The notes under the pieces: model-generated
What the model was told of the DNA's origin: nothing
What the model saw: only the letters and a program-made list of their open reading frames with translations
Database searches by the model: none
NCBI RefSeq assembly: GCF_026157065.1
Contig: NZ_JANLGQ010000003.1
Span: 1-64,000, forward strand
Origin: Enterococcus sp. HY326
GTDB taxonomy: Bacteria; Bacillota; Bacilli; Lactobacillales; Enterococcaceae
Direction of reading: 5' to 3'
DNA length: 64,000 nt
Shown here: piece after piece, positions 8,876-19,006 of the stretch
Layout: each line of letters starts with the position of its first letter
Numbering within the stretch: the stretch's first letter is position 1
Position numbers and translations under genes: made by a program

Positions 8876-10795
8876 CTACATCTTGGCTTGCTGTTGGATA
8901 AATTCCTGCAATTTTTCATAGGAATTAATTTTTAGCAGCTCAGGATAAATAGCTGGGTCATCAAAAAAGGAAATCAAGGCTTCGTAAATATTGAAAAACA
9001 GTTTTTTATCGTGCTTGCTGATGGCGGGTAGTATCACTAGGGAAATTTTTTGACCACCCCAGTCCAAGGGCTTTTTCAAAAAGGCTAAAGCAATTTTTGT
9101 CTGATTAGCCGCCGAATGAATCGAATGGGGGATAGCAATCCCATCATAGGCTTTCGAGGCCGCTTGCTCCCGCTCTAAAACTTGTTCGAAAAAGCTTTCT
9201 GAAACGATTTCCGCTCGGGTGAAATTCCCGCAAATCAGTTGAATTAAATCGTGTTTTTCTGTGACCTCGGGATGGAAGTAGCAGAATTTTTCTTGGAAAA
9301 AATCGGTAAAATTATTCAGCAAAATACGGCACTTTTGATAGGTCCGCAGTTCGGCAATTTCCATCGTCAGTCGACGTTTTTGCTGCCGATTTAAAATCGG
9401 CGCAATCGGCAGAATTTGATAGCTCTGACTTAAACTTAAGGGCACCTCCAAGGTGGTAATCAGTAAATCAAATTCCTCCTGCTGAATTTCAGATAATTGG
9501 GAAATCACCGAGATGATATTCAGCTCGTGACTGAAATTATCATTGAGGTATTGATACAATTCCACATCCAGCTTCATATATTTTGGACACAGGAGCACGG
9601 TCCGGATTTTATAGAGATTCTGCTGTTGATTTTCCAATTCAAAGGCGATATGCATGGCAATATAGGCCACCTCGTCTTCGGTCACAGAAAAGGGATAGAA
9701 TTCCTCCAGCTTTAAGGCGATGGCGACCGCCACCGTAAAGACAATCGGGTAATCTTTTTTGATGGTAGTGACCATCGGATTTTTGATAAAGCTATTTTCC
9801 TTACCTCGGGCAATCAAGCCGCTCAGATGTAGAGAAAAGGGCACAATAAAGCTGCGGTCAGTTAAGCTGATGCCAAAGGTTTCTTGAATTTCGGCAGCAA
9901 TTTCGCGAATCTGCTCAAAGAGGATGGTGCCAACAATTTCCTCCACCTCCGCCAAATTATTCGTAGGAACAAAATTGGCATTGGCCTGAAATAAAACATG
10001 GAGTTCTTCCCTTTCAGAGGGATTTAATTTGATCGAAAAGGCCGCCTCAAGACGGTCAATTAGTTGATTGACCAGCAGGGCTTTTTCTTTTTCCAGCCAG
10101 ACGCTGGAGGTTTCCCGCGCGACGAGGGTGTGGTGATGGCGAATCGAGTCGACTAAAATTAAAAGGTGCAGCACCAAATTCGTATAAGCAAATTCATTGA
10201 GGGAGTAGCGGCTTTCCTTGGTGACTTCGGTAATTGCCGTGGCGATGATTTTAATATCCGCCGGGTCAAAATGCTCCGCTAATATTGCTAAATCAATAAA
10301 ATGATTGGGCATCTCCTCAAAGACCAATAGTGAAATCAGCCGCCGCCGCTCCTTTTCATTCCCCTCAATCACAAATTCTTCGCCCCGCAGGCAAAACTGC
10401 AGGTCAGCATTGCCATAGGTTTTATTCATGCGGGCAATATCTTGGCGAATGGTCGATTCGCTGATAAACAATTCATTTTCCAGTTGAAATAAATTAAGGC
10501 TGCGCTTTTGAATCAGGGCCTCCCGCAAATAATAATTGCTGCGCTCAGTAAAGGTTTCCGGCATCTCATTGACTTCATTTTGCGACTCGCTGACCAGCTT
10601 TCGGCCTAAATCTTTATCAATTAGATAGCCGCTGTTGGAGGATTGAATCACTCCGCTGCTTAATTCGTTGATTTCCTTGACATAATTTTTAACGGTGCGG
10701 GGGGAAATATTCAAACTGGCCGCAGTGACTTTGGAGGAGACGGGCTTGTCTTGTTTCAAGAGAAATGTGATGAGGTGTTTTTGTTTGTCTTTCAT
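8876..10795 (-). CDS. licR: LicR/BglG-type PRD transcriptional activator with PTS EIIB- and EIIA-like domains
   Basis: Multidomain PTS-controlled regulator (639 aa). In order: two N-terminal helix-turn-helix motifs (NISPRTVKNYVKEI and FISESTIRQDIARM), PRD1 with its histidine in LVLHLLIL, PRD2 with DEVAYIAMHIAFEL, an EIIB-like domain with a cysteine in VLLCPKY, and a C-terminal EIIA domain with IPHSIH. PTS proteins phosphorylate such histidines, making the activator respond to sugar and catabolite state. There is no RNA-binding CAT domain, so this is a DNA-binding activator like LicR/MtlR and not a BglG antiterminator. ATG 10795 is chosen because AGGAGTG lies 7-8 nt upstream; an upstream in-frame start at 10840 lacks an RBS. 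It is divergent to the PTS genes it likely activates. Confidence 0.85.
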   Translation of the reverse strand: MKDKQKHLITFLLKQDKPVSSKVTAASLNISPRTVKNYVKEINELSSGVIQSSNSGYLIDKDLGRKLVSESQNEVNEMPETFTERSNYYLREALIQKRSLNLFQLENELFISESTIRQDIARMNKTYGNADLQFCLRGEEFVIEGNEKERRRLISLLVFEEMPNHFIDLAILAEHFDPADIKIIATAITEVTKESRYSLNEFAYTNLVLHLLILVDSIRHHHTLVARETSSVWLEKEKALLVNQLIDRLEAAFSIKLNPSEREELHVLFQANANFVPTNNLAEVEEIVGTILFEQIREIAAEIQETFGISLTDRSFIVPFSLHLSGLIARGKENSFIKNPMVTTIKKDYPIVFTVAVAIALKLEEFYPFSVTEDEVAYIAMHIAFELENQQQNLYKIRTVLLCPKYMKLDVELYQYLNDNFSHELNIISVISQLSEIQQEEFDLLITTLEVPLSLSQSYQILPIAPILNRQQKRRLTMEIAELRTYQKCRILLNNFTDFFQEKFCYFHPEVTEKHDLIQLICGNFTRAEIVSESFFEQVLEREQAASKAYDGIAIPHSIHSAANQTKIALAFLKKPLDWGGQKISLVILPAISKHDKKLFFNIYEALISFFDDPAIYPELLKINSYEKLQEFIQQQAKM

Positions 10796-10912
10796 AAGCG
10801 TCACTCCTACAGTTAGTAATAATTCCAAATAAAAAAACACCGACTATTTTATTAAAGTCTTGCATATTGATTATAACATCATTTCTTATGAAATGTAGTC
10901 GTTTACAATAAC

Positions 10913-10943
10913 ATTCATTTGCACCGCTTGAGGGCAAATGAAT
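10913..10943. promoter_or_regulatory. Candidate LicR-type activator site upstream of the PTS operon
   Basis: Perfect 10-bp inverted repeat ATTCATTTGC / GCAAATGAAT with an 11-nt gap, ending 2 nt before the -35 box of the PTS promoter. The placement just upstream of -35 suits an activator. A second dyad CATTTC/GAAATG lies at about 10879-10894. The right arm GGGCAAA could instead pair with TTTGCCC at 10949-10955. Assignment to the divergent regulator is inference. Confidence 0.5.
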
Positions 10944-10945
10944 AA

Positions 10946-10974
10946 TTGTTTGCCCCCCTTTGAGGGAGCATAAT
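10946..10974 (+). promoter_or_regulatory. Promoter of the beta-glucoside PTS operon
   Basis: TTGTTT (10946-10951), 17-nt spacer, CATAAT (10969-10974). The weak -35 box is consistent with dependence on an activator bound directly upstream. Confidence 0.5.
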
Positions 10975-11064
10975 AGGCTCATCAAAACAAATTGATCGCC
11001 GGTAGCGAAGCTCTTCAGACAAAGTAAAATTTTCCGGCATCAAACAAATCAGGAGGAAACAAAG

Positions 11065-11388
11065 ATGGAAAACGTGAATATTTTACTCTGCTGTGGAGCT
11101 GGTATGTCCAGTGGTTTCTCAGCCCAAAAAACGCGAAAGGCCGCTAAAAAGAGAGGCTTGACTGCAACAGTAGAAGCTCGTAGCGAAAGCGAAGTTGCAC
11201 AATATTTGCCAACGATTGATGTTTTATTATTAGGCCCCCATTATGCGGCCTTTAAAGATGAAATGGCAGAAACAGCACGGCCCCACAACGTAGTAGTCAA
11301 CGTCATTCCCCAAGATATTTACGGCATGTTAGATGGTGATGGCCTACTGGATTTTGCCCTAGCTCAACTGGCAACTGCTAAAAGTTAA
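11065..11388 (+). CDS. celA: PTS lactose/cellobiose-family EIIB
   Basis: Phosphocarrier of 107 aa that passes phosphate from EIIA to the incoming sugar at EIIC. The N-terminal loop ILLCCGAGMSSG contains the phosphorylatable cysteine (Cys10, the one directly before GAGMS), as in ChbB/CelA/LicB proteins. Length is typical for a free-standing EIIB. RBS AGGAGG lies 8 nt before ATG 11065. It is the first gene of the operon driven from 10946, followed by EIIC, EIIA and a 6-phospho-beta-glucosidase, so the substrate is probably cellobiose, lichenan oligosaccharides or another beta-glucoside. Confidence 0.9.
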   Translation: MENVNILLCCGAGMSSGFSAQKTRKAAKKRGLTATVEARSESEVAQYLPTIDVLLLGPHYAAFKDEMAETARPHNVVVNVIPQDIYGMLDGDGLLDFALAQLATAKS

Positions 11389-11398
11389 TGGAAAATAA

Positions 11399-11441
11399 GC
11401 CAGACTTTTTGACAGACTAGCGCTGATCAAAAAAGTCTGGC
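11399..11441 (+). other. Intercistronic hairpin between EIIB and EIIC genes
   Basis: Stem GCCAGACTTTTTGA / TCAAAAAAGTCTGGC (one bulge) in the 94-nt gap. It has no T run after it, so it is more likely an mRNA processing or stability element, allowing the small EIIB to be made in excess of EIIC, than a full terminator. Confidence 0.6.
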
Positions 11442-11482
11442 GCTAAATAAAATTAGGTAACACACTTAGGAGGAGTAAACTC

Positions 11483-12751
11483 ATGAAGAAATTTATGGAT
11501 TGGTTATCGAATTCCTTTGCCCCGAAAGCGAAGAAATTAACGCAGCGTCCATCAGTGGCGGGCTTATCCAGTGCAATGCAAAAATTAATTCCCTTTATTT
11601 TAACAGGCTCCATCGTCTTCTTTTACAATGTGTTTCGGTCATACATCTCAGTCCTACCAGATTTAAGCACTATTTCAAATTATTCCTTTGGATTAATTGG
11701 CTTGATTGCGGCTTTTATGGTAGCCAATCAATATATGGAAAAATTCAACCATCGGCAATATGCCATCACCGCTGGCATTGTTTCCATCTGTTCCTTGATG
11801 ATGTTTTTACATCCGGTAGCCGCTGAAGAAGGTGTTTACGAGATGGACCGCATCGGACCAACGGGCATTTTAATTGGTGTTATCGTCGGGATGGGCGTCA
11901 GCGTGATTTTCCATTACTATGCAAAATTGAAATTATTCAAAGAAAGCAATGTGCCAGACTTTGTAATTGAATGGATTAATAATATCATTCCGATTTTTGC
12001 CAGCTTAGCTTTTTGGGCGGCATTAACCTTTGGCCTGAAAATCGATATCTTTGCCGTCATTATCGGGGCCTTTGGACCAATTCAAAGCTTTGGTCAATCT
12101 TTACCAGGCTTGATTCTCTTAGTCTTAATTCCCGCTTTCTTTTATTCAATGGGAATTTCAACATGGCTCTGGTCAGCCATTCAAAATCCAATTTTTATTG
12201 CCGGCATTGCGGCGAATACTTTGGCGGTGCAACAGGGCATGGACCCGAGCAATATTGTCACCAATGAAGTGGTCTACAGCATCGGCTTAATCATGATGGG
12301 GGGCACGGGTGCCACCTTAGCATTAAACATTATGATGCTCTTTTCAAAATCGAAAAAATTGAAAACGCTGGGTCGAATTTGTATCTGGCCATCGATTTTT
12401 AATATCAATGAGCCATTAGTCTTCAGTACGCCAGTGGTTATGAACCCATTATTGATGATGCCAATGTGGATTAATTCAATTGTCGGCAGCTGTGTGGTCT
12501 GGTTTGTGATGAAGGGCGGCCTATTAAATATTCCAAGTGAATTAATGCAGCTGGCACAGATTCCTGCACCGATTTCCAGTGTAATTTTAACTAGCGATTT
12601 TAGAGCAGTCCTTTGGTATGTCTTGTTATTCGGCATTTACTTCGGCGTTTGGTATCCATTCTTTAAGGTGTATGAAAAAGAAGTCTTAGCTGAAGAAATT
12701 GAAGAAGCTAAAGAACCAACTTTTATTAACACAACTGAATCAGTGGCTTAA
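11483..12751 (+). CDS. celB: PTS lactose/cellobiose-family EIIC permease
   Basis: Membrane permease of 422 aa with about 8-10 hydrophobic segments spread through the protein. The substrate-binding signature region of EIIC(Lac/Cel) proteins is visible as ICIWPSIFNINEPLVFSTPVVMNP (about residues 295-318), where NEP is the conserved core. Together with EIIB (upstream) and EIIA (downstream) it makes a complete transporter that phosphorylates its sugar during uptake. RBS AGGAGG precedes ATG 11483. It is shorter than many family members (about 430-450 aa) but appears complete. Confidence 0.9.
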   Translation: MKKFMDWLSNSFAPKAKKLTQRPSVAGLSSAMQKLIPFILTGSIVFFYNVFRSYISVLPDLSTISNYSFGLIGLIAAFMVANQYMEKFNHRQYAITAGIVSICSLMMFLHPVAAEEGVYEMDRIGPTGILIGVIVGMGVSVIFHYYAKLKLFKESNVPDFVIEWINNIIPIFASLAFWAALTFGLKIDIFAVIIGAFGPIQSFGQSLPGLILLVLIPAFFYSMGISTWLWSAIQNPIFIAGIAANTLAVQQGMDPSNIVTNEVVYSIGLIMMGGTGATLALNIMMLFSKSKKLKTLGRICIWPSIFNINEPLVFSTPVVMNPLLMMPMWINSIVGSCVVWFVMKGGLLNIPSELMQLAQIPAPISSVILTSDFRAVLWYVLLFGIYFGVWYPFFKVYEKEVLAEEIEEAKEPTFINTTESVA

Positions 12752-12800
12752 AAATGTTCAGCCACTGAATAAAAATAAGAAAATGAAATAGGTGAAAAAA

Positions 12801-13157
12801 ATGGAAGCATTTGAAGAAAAAGAAAATGAATTGATTCCGGTGGCGATGCAGATTATTCTGCACGCTGGCAATGGTCGCACGAAAGCCCAAGAGGCCATCA
12901 AAGCCGCTAAAACCAGTGATTTTGAGGCCGCCCATCAGTTATTGAAGGAAGCCAAAGAGAATATCACGCTAGCACATCGGGCCCAGACCGACGTGATTCA
13001 AAATGAAGCCCGTGGGATAACCTATGCGCCTTGTCTACTCTTTACCCACGCTCAAGATCATTTGATGACCATTTCCAGTGAGGTCACGTTAACCAAAGAT
13101 TTAGTGGAGCTGTTTGAATTAGTGATGGAAAAAGTAGGTCTGGTTCATGAAAGTTGA
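12801..13157 (+). CDS. celC: PTS lactose/cellobiose-family EIIA
   Basis: Soluble phosphotransfer protein of 118 aa, all-helical trimer in the family. It has the conserved TLAHRAQTD segment and the active-site motif THAQDHLMT, whose first histidine (His83) corresponds to the phosphorylated residue of LacF. ATG 12801 is preferred over the in-frame GTG at 12792 because AGGTG lies 6 nt upstream of the ATG. Third gene of the PTS operon. Confidence 0.9.
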   Translation: MEAFEEKENELIPVAMQIILHAGNGRTKAQEAIKAAKTSDFEAAHQLLKEAKENITLAHRAQTDVIQNEARGITYAPCLLFTHAQDHLMTISSEVTLTKDLVELFELVMEKVGLVHES

Positions 13158-13183
13158 GACGTTGAAAACACAGGTGCAACTGG

Positions 13184-13786
13184 ATGTCCTTAATTAAACG
13201 TCAATTATTTTCAGCAATCGGCGCCGCAATTGTCGGTATCGGGGTTGGCTTATGCGTTTTAACCGGCTTTGGCGCCGATGCGTTAGGTCTTTTATGGCAG
13301 GGCGTGGCCAATGTCCTGCCCCTGACAGTCGGTCAAGCGTCCTTATGTATCACTGGTATTTGTTTAATCATCGTCTTTTTTATCGACAAAAAAGAATTGG
13401 GTTTGTCGACGATTATTAATCCTTTGGTGACTAGTCTGGTGACAGATTGGACGATTCAAACGGTGCAATTACCGCAATTAAAAGTGCTGCTGCTGTTGAT
13501 TTTGGTCTTCGGCATTTCCTTGATTGGCATCGGCAATGGCTTAGCTTCAGCAACCAACACCGGAAAAGAAGGATACATCGCCTTAAGCTTTGGTATCAGC
13601 CAAAAGCTACAGTTTGATTTAGCAAAAGTGCGCTCAGTGATGGATTTAATCTGTTTTATTCTGGGGATGATTTTAGGCGGTGGCTTGATGATTGGACCAA
13701 TTTTAGGCGTTATCCTGATTGGACCATTGTTAAAACGCAGCAATCAATTTTGTTTCCAGCGTTTTAAATTTTTAGCAAATAGCTAA
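13184..13786 (+). CDS. YczE/YitT-type integral membrane protein
   Basis: Protein of 200 aa with about five to six transmembrane helices, an N-terminal glycine-rich segment (AIGAAIVGIGVGLCVLTGFGADALGLL) and the pattern seen in the YczE/YyaS/YitT family, whose biochemical function is not established. It sits 26 nt after EIIA, between the transporter and the phospho-glucosidase, and appears cotranscribed. The RBS is weak (AGGTG 9 nt upstream of ATG 13184). A role in export of a sugar product or in modulating the PTS is possible but unproven. Confidence 0.7.
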   Translation: MSLIKRQLFSAIGAAIVGIGVGLCVLTGFGADALGLLWQGVANVLPLTVGQASLCITGICLIIVFFIDKKELGLSTIINPLVTSLVTDWTIQTVQLPQLKVLLLLILVFGISLIGIGNGLASATNTGKEGYIALSFGISQKLQFDLAKVRSVMDLICFILGMILGGGLMIGPILGVILIGPLLKRSNQFCFQRFKFLANS

Positions 13787-15584
<1,798 letters not shown>

Positions 15585-15619
15585 TTTAGACAGTTAGTTT
15601 GTGTTAAGTTGAAAAATAG

Positions 15620-15667
15620 AAAAGCCCGTTTATCATTGGTTCCCAATGATGATTGACGGGCTTTTTT
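15620..15667 (+). terminator. Terminator of the PTS/bglA locus
   Basis: Long stem AAAGCCCGT..ATCATTGG / CCAATGAT..ACGGGCTTT with a T run. Confidence 0.92.
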
Positions 15668-15786
15668 GCGTCTTTGTTCGTAACAGATATAGAATAAAGC
15701 AGAAAAATTATATCCAAGTTCTTAAAAATATTTTATGATAAATTAAGAGCTTTGGATGTTGAAGGAGACTGGGAGGATGACGACCT

Positions 15787-16344
15787 GTGAAAAAACGCAG
15801 ATACAACATGAAAAGGGTTCAAACAAATTATTATAAAAATGCTCAGTCAGGTTTGGTCATCTTACTATTCCTAATTTTCTTCGCAATGATTAGTGGATAT
15901 ATCACTTTTCAAACGATGACAGCCGGAGATTTAGGTATCAGTATTGTGATGTTAGTTTTAACACTGTTTGCTACGGCAAGCATCATTGTTACCGCTAAAG
16001 TATCTCTAAAGGCCTTTAGTAGAAGGAAACAGCTTTTTGAAGAACGTGTTCCGCAAAAGCTATTTCAGTTATTAGAAGAAGAATTGCAAGATGAAGCGAG
16101 CCAATATTTTGAATCCGTCTGTGTTGGACCTAGTTATATCATCAATTTGAACCCTGAGCCTTTTCAAGAAGTATTTTTAAAGCGGACCAAGCTTTCCCGC
16201 ATACAGGTCGACAAGGTGCAAGCAGGGACTAAATATCGTTATTGGAGCCATCGGATTCGCGTGTATGTGCCGGGTAAGAGTATGGAAATATATATTATCA
16301 ATGAGCAGGTGAAAAATGATTTTTTGGCGATGGTGGGAAAGTGA
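15787..16344 (+). CDS. Hypothetical membrane protein with two transmembrane helices
   Basis: 185-aa protein that I do not recognise. It has a basic N-terminus, two adjacent hydrophobic helices (about residues 22-44 and 49-71) and a soluble, charged C-terminal domain of about 110 residues that may resemble a PH-like fold (YWSHRIRVYVPGKSMEIYIINEQ), but that is a guess. The start is GTG 15787 with GGAGG 10 nt upstream; ATG 15808 is an alternative without RBS. It stands alone between two terminated units. Confidence 0.65.
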   Translation: MKKRRYNMKRVQTNYYKNAQSGLVILLFLIFFAMISGYITFQTMTAGDLGISIVMLVLTLFATASIIVTAKVSLKAFSRRKQLFEERVPQKLFQLLEEELQDEASQYFESVCVGPSYIINLNPEPFQEVFLKRTKLSRIQVDKVQAGTKYRYWSHRIRVYVPGKSMEIYIINEQVKNDFLAMVGK

Positions 16345-16429
16345 AAGGATGGAGTGGAGAAGTAGTTGTCAGATGGTAACCTGAAATTAATTGTGCTGGC
16401 TAAAACTTTCGCATCTTACTCAAAGTGAC

Positions 16430-16514
16430 TTATGATATAAACATCGAGATATCTTTATAGCCTGTCTAAATTGATTAAGGACTCAACATTTGAAAAAAAT
16501 GGTTATGATATAAA
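16430..16514 (+). promoter_or_regulatory. Twin -10-like repeats upstream of the nucleoside hydrolase
   Basis: The 12-mer TTATGATATAAA occurs twice, at 16430-16441 and 16503-16514, 73 nt apart. Each contains a plausible -10 box, but no good -35 box is visible at standard spacing. Possibly two weak promoters for the gene at 16553. Confidence 0.3.
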
Positions 16515-16552
16515 TAAATTCTACTTAATATACCAAAACAAGGAGTAAAAAA

Positions 16553-17482
16553 ATGGAAAAAACTAATAAACGTCCCATCATCATCGACACAGACCCAGGT
16601 ATTGACGACGCAATGGCGCTAGCTGCGGCGTTGTTTTCAAAAGAGCTGGATGTTCAGCTTTTGACTACAGTGGCGGGGAATGTCTCGTTAGAAAAAGTCA
16701 CCCGTAACTTATTACGGTTGTTAACTTTTTGGGATTTGAAAATTCCTGTTACCAAAGGAGCTAGCCAACCACTTTTAAGAGCTGCCCGTGATGCCAGTGA
16801 GGTTCACGGTGAGTCTGGTTTAGCTGGGTTTGATTTTCCTGATGGAAATCAGGAAAACTTGCTGCCAGAATCAGCTGTGGCAGCGATGAGACGTGTGCTA
16901 ATAGCAGCCACAGAGCCGGTGACGATTGTTGCCTTGGCACCGCTGACGAATCTTGCTTTATTGCTGCGGGAATATCCTGAAGCCAAAGAAAAAATTGCAG
17001 AGATTGTGATGATGGGGGGCGCCCTTGGTCGGGGAAATTTTGGTGCTTATACAGAATTTAATATCGGAGTTGATCCAGAGGCGGCCCGGATTGTTTTTGA
17101 CAGCGGATTGAAATTAACGATGGTGCCCTTGGAGATGGGCAGTATCGCTAAAATTTATCCAGAGGAGAGTCAGAAAATGGCGAGCCTTAATCAGACAGGA
17201 CGAATGCTTTATTCTTTGCTGCAGCATTATCGCAGCGGTTCGTTGGATAGCGGCTTGGAAATGTATGACAGCACCGTTATCGCCTACTTATTAAACCCTT
17301 CAATGTTTACTGTGGAAAAATTGTCGGTTCAGATTGAAACTCAAGGGGCGTACACAGCCGGAGCGACAATTGTTGACTTAGCTGGTTTTTACCAAGAGCC
17401 AGCTAATTGCCAAGTTTGTGTCAACTTGGACAGTACCAAATTTTCTACTTGGCTCTTGGCGGCTTTAGCTAATTGCCCTTAA
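16553..17482 (+). CDS. Inosine/uridine-type nucleoside hydrolase
   Basis: Cytoplasmic nucleoside N-ribohydrolase (309 aa) that splits nucleosides into base and ribose for salvage. The N-terminal calcium-binding motif IIIDTDPGIDDAMAL is intact (Asp12, Asp14, Asp18, Asp19), and the family segments VTIVALAPLTNLALLL, EIVMMGGALG and EFNIGVDPEAA follow. Length is normal for RihA/B/C. The substrate range cannot be told from sequence alone. RBS AAGGAG precedes ATG 16553. Single-gene unit; the gene converges with birA across a structured repeat. Confidence 0.9.
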   Translation: MEKTNKRPIIIDTDPGIDDAMALAAALFSKELDVQLLTTVAGNVSLEKVTRNLLRLLTFWDLKIPVTKGASQPLLRAARDASEVHGESGLAGFDFPDGNQENLLPESAVAAMRRVLIAATEPVTIVALAPLTNLALLLREYPEAKEKIAEIVMMGGALGRGNFGAYTEFNIGVDPEAARIVFDSGLKLTMVPLEMGSIAKIYPEESQKMASLNQTGRMLYSLLQHYRSGSLDSGLEMYDSTVIAYLLNPSMFTVEKLSVQIETQGAYTAGATIVDLAGFYQEPANCQVCVNLDSTKFSTWLLAALANCP

Positions 17483-17502
17483 TTTTCTGTAAAAAACGAG
17501 GC

Positions 17503-17652
17503 TGTGATATTAGGCGTTTTAACAGATGAAATCCCGATTTATATTATATTTGCTCCTATGGTTCAGTAGAGCCTCGTCGCAAATTAACAATATCTAGTGG
17601 TTTTCACTAGATATTGTTCGTAAGATTCGGCTCTGTTTTAACTAATATCACA
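17503..17652. repeat. Structured intergenic repeat, copy A
   Basis: 150-nt element bounded by an exact 11-bp inverted repeat TGTGATATTAG (17503-17513) / CTAATATCACA (17642-17652). Inside are a perfect 14-bp hairpin AACAATATCTAGTG / CACTAGATATTGTT (17586-17618) and a pairing AGGCT/AGCCT. Blocks of it recur at about 48546-48768 (GCTGTGA.ATTAG, TGAAA.CCCGA.TTATATT, TGCTCCTAT, TCGCAAATT, GGATATT/AGATATT..TCGT.AGAT). It sits between convergent genes and could also act as terminator. It is not a family I can name. Confidence 0.6.
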
Positions 17653-17659
17653 TCTTCCT

Positions 17660-18628
17660 TTAGCCAATCGTCGCTAAACTGATTTCGCCTGAAGATAAAA
17701 CCTGCTGGCTGCCATCAGTTAAATCAACAATCAATTCACCTAAGTCGTTGATGTCAACGGCGGTACCTACATAGGTTTGGTTTTGCCGATTGTAGCTGAC
17801 AGTTTTGCCTAGAACAAAGGAATGTTTCCGATACAAATCAATGGTAATTTGCGGCTGGTTCAAATAAAAGAAAAACTGATTCATGATTTCTGCAATCAAT
17901 TGATTGCGGGTAATCGTTGGTTTGCCATCTGGGAAAAGTGAGGTCGCTTTGGCCTGCAATTCATCAGGGAAATCAGTTTGCGGAATTGCCAGATTGAAGC
18001 CTAAACCAATGATAATATGAGCAATTTCCATCGTATTAACATCACTCATGGCTTCCGATAATATCCCGCAAATTTTGCGGCCGTCTAAATAGATATCGTT
18101 GACCCATTTAATCTGGGCTTGTTTGCCAGTTAAATTTTCAACAGCTTTAACGACGGCGACTGCCATCACAACCGTGTATTGGGGCAGCTCAGAAAATTTC
18201 TTATAAGGATTTAATAGCAGACTTAAATAAATTCCCTCTTTAGGTTTGGCCACAAAGGGACGACCAAAACGGCCTTTTGCAGCTGTTTGAGTTTCTGCTA
18301 CAAAAAGCGTCGCTTCGACTTGGTCTTCAATCGCCGCTTTTTTGGCGTCCTTCATAGTTGATTCGGAGGTTTTTAACACCGCCACACGTTCAATTTGATT
18401 TTCAGCCGTGAAAAGCTGGCGAATTTCGGTGGCTGAAAGATGCTCAGGGGTAGCTTCCAAGCGATAACCATTCGCTTCATGGGTGATTTCGAAACCTTCT
18501 TTTTCAAGGGTTTTGATGGCTTTCCAGACACTAGTTCTGGAAACGGCTAGGTCTTGGGCCATTTTTTCGCCGGATAAAATGCTGTCGCTGGTCATTAATA
18601 AGTCTAAAACTTTTTCTTTGGTGGTCAT
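17660..18628 (-). CDS. birA: BirA, biotin-[acetyl-CoA-carboxylase] ligase and biotin repressor
   Basis: Bifunctional protein (322 aa): the N-terminal winged helix (TTKEKVLDLLMTSDSILSGEKMAQDLAVSRTSVWKAI) binds DNA, and the catalytic domain activates biotin with ATP and attaches it to carboxylase biotin domains. The ligase core shows AAKGRFGRPF (adenylate-binding glycine-rich loop), IKWVNDIYLDGRKICGIL and a C-terminal SH3-like domain (VGTAVDINDLGELIVDL). ATG 18628 has GGAGG 7 nt upstream, whereas the upstream ATG at 18649 is too close to its AGGAG. Monocistronic, convergent to the nucleoside hydrolase gene. Confidence 0.95.
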   Translation of the reverse strand: MTTKEKVLDLLMTSDSILSGEKMAQDLAVSRTSVWKAIKTLEKEGFEITHEANGYRLEATPEHLSATEIRQLFTAENQIERVAVLKTSESTMKDAKKAAIEDQVEATLFVAETQTAAKGRFGRPFVAKPKEGIYLSLLLNPYKKFSELPQYTVVMAVAVVKAVENLTGKQAQIKWVNDIYLDGRKICGILSEAMSDVNTMEIAHIIIGLGFNLAIPQTDFPDELQAKATSLFPDGKPTITRNQLIAEIMNQFFFYLNQPQITIDLYRKHSFVLGKTVSYNRQNQTYVGTAVDINDLGELIVDLTDGSQQVLSSGEISLATIG

Positions 18629-18769
18629 AGGTTCCTCCGCTAGTTTCATTTCTCCTAGTTTAGCAGATTTTAGGAAAATATCCGACTTTAGACAGATGTT
18701 TTTTTAAGAAAATATTTATATAATGAATTCATTAAATATCAAAGTATCGTTTAAATAGGAGTGAAAAAT

Positions 18770-18982
18770 ATGGAGAAAAAACAGTATGTCTGTGAGAAAT
18801 GCGGCAATACTCATTACGAGGCTGATCAGTTTCAAGCAACCGGTGGGAACTTTGCCAAAATTTTCGATGTACAAAATAAAAAATTTATCACTATCAGCTG
18901 TAGTCGTTGCGGCTTTACTGAGCTGTATCAAGGTAGCACCAGTGATGGCTGGAATATCTTAGACTTCTTGATGGGCGGTTAA
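18770..18982 (+). CDS. Small zinc-ribbon protein
   Basis: 70-aa protein with two Cys-x2-Cys knuckles, CEKC near the N-terminus and CSRC about 37 residues later, forming a probable zinc ribbon. It matches the small 'predicted nucleic-acid-binding Zn-ribbon' proteins found in many Firmicutes (COG3478 type), of unknown function. ATG 18770 is preferred over the GTG at 18761 because AGGAGTG (18757-18763) is then correctly spaced. It is divergent to birA. Confidence 0.8.
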   Translation: MEKKQYVCEKCGNTHYEADQFQATGGNFAKIFDVQNKKFITISCSRCGFTELYQGSTSDGWNILDFLMGG

Positions 18983-19006
18983 CCAAGACTGCTCACTTCT
19001 ACTGAA

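Noticed and set aside
8876-10795. BglG-type RNA-binding antiterminator with a RAT site upstream of the PTS genes
   Set aside because: The protein has N-terminal helix-turn-helix motifs and EIIB/EIIA domains but no CAT RNA-binding domain, and I found no RAT-terminator overlap before the first PTS gene.
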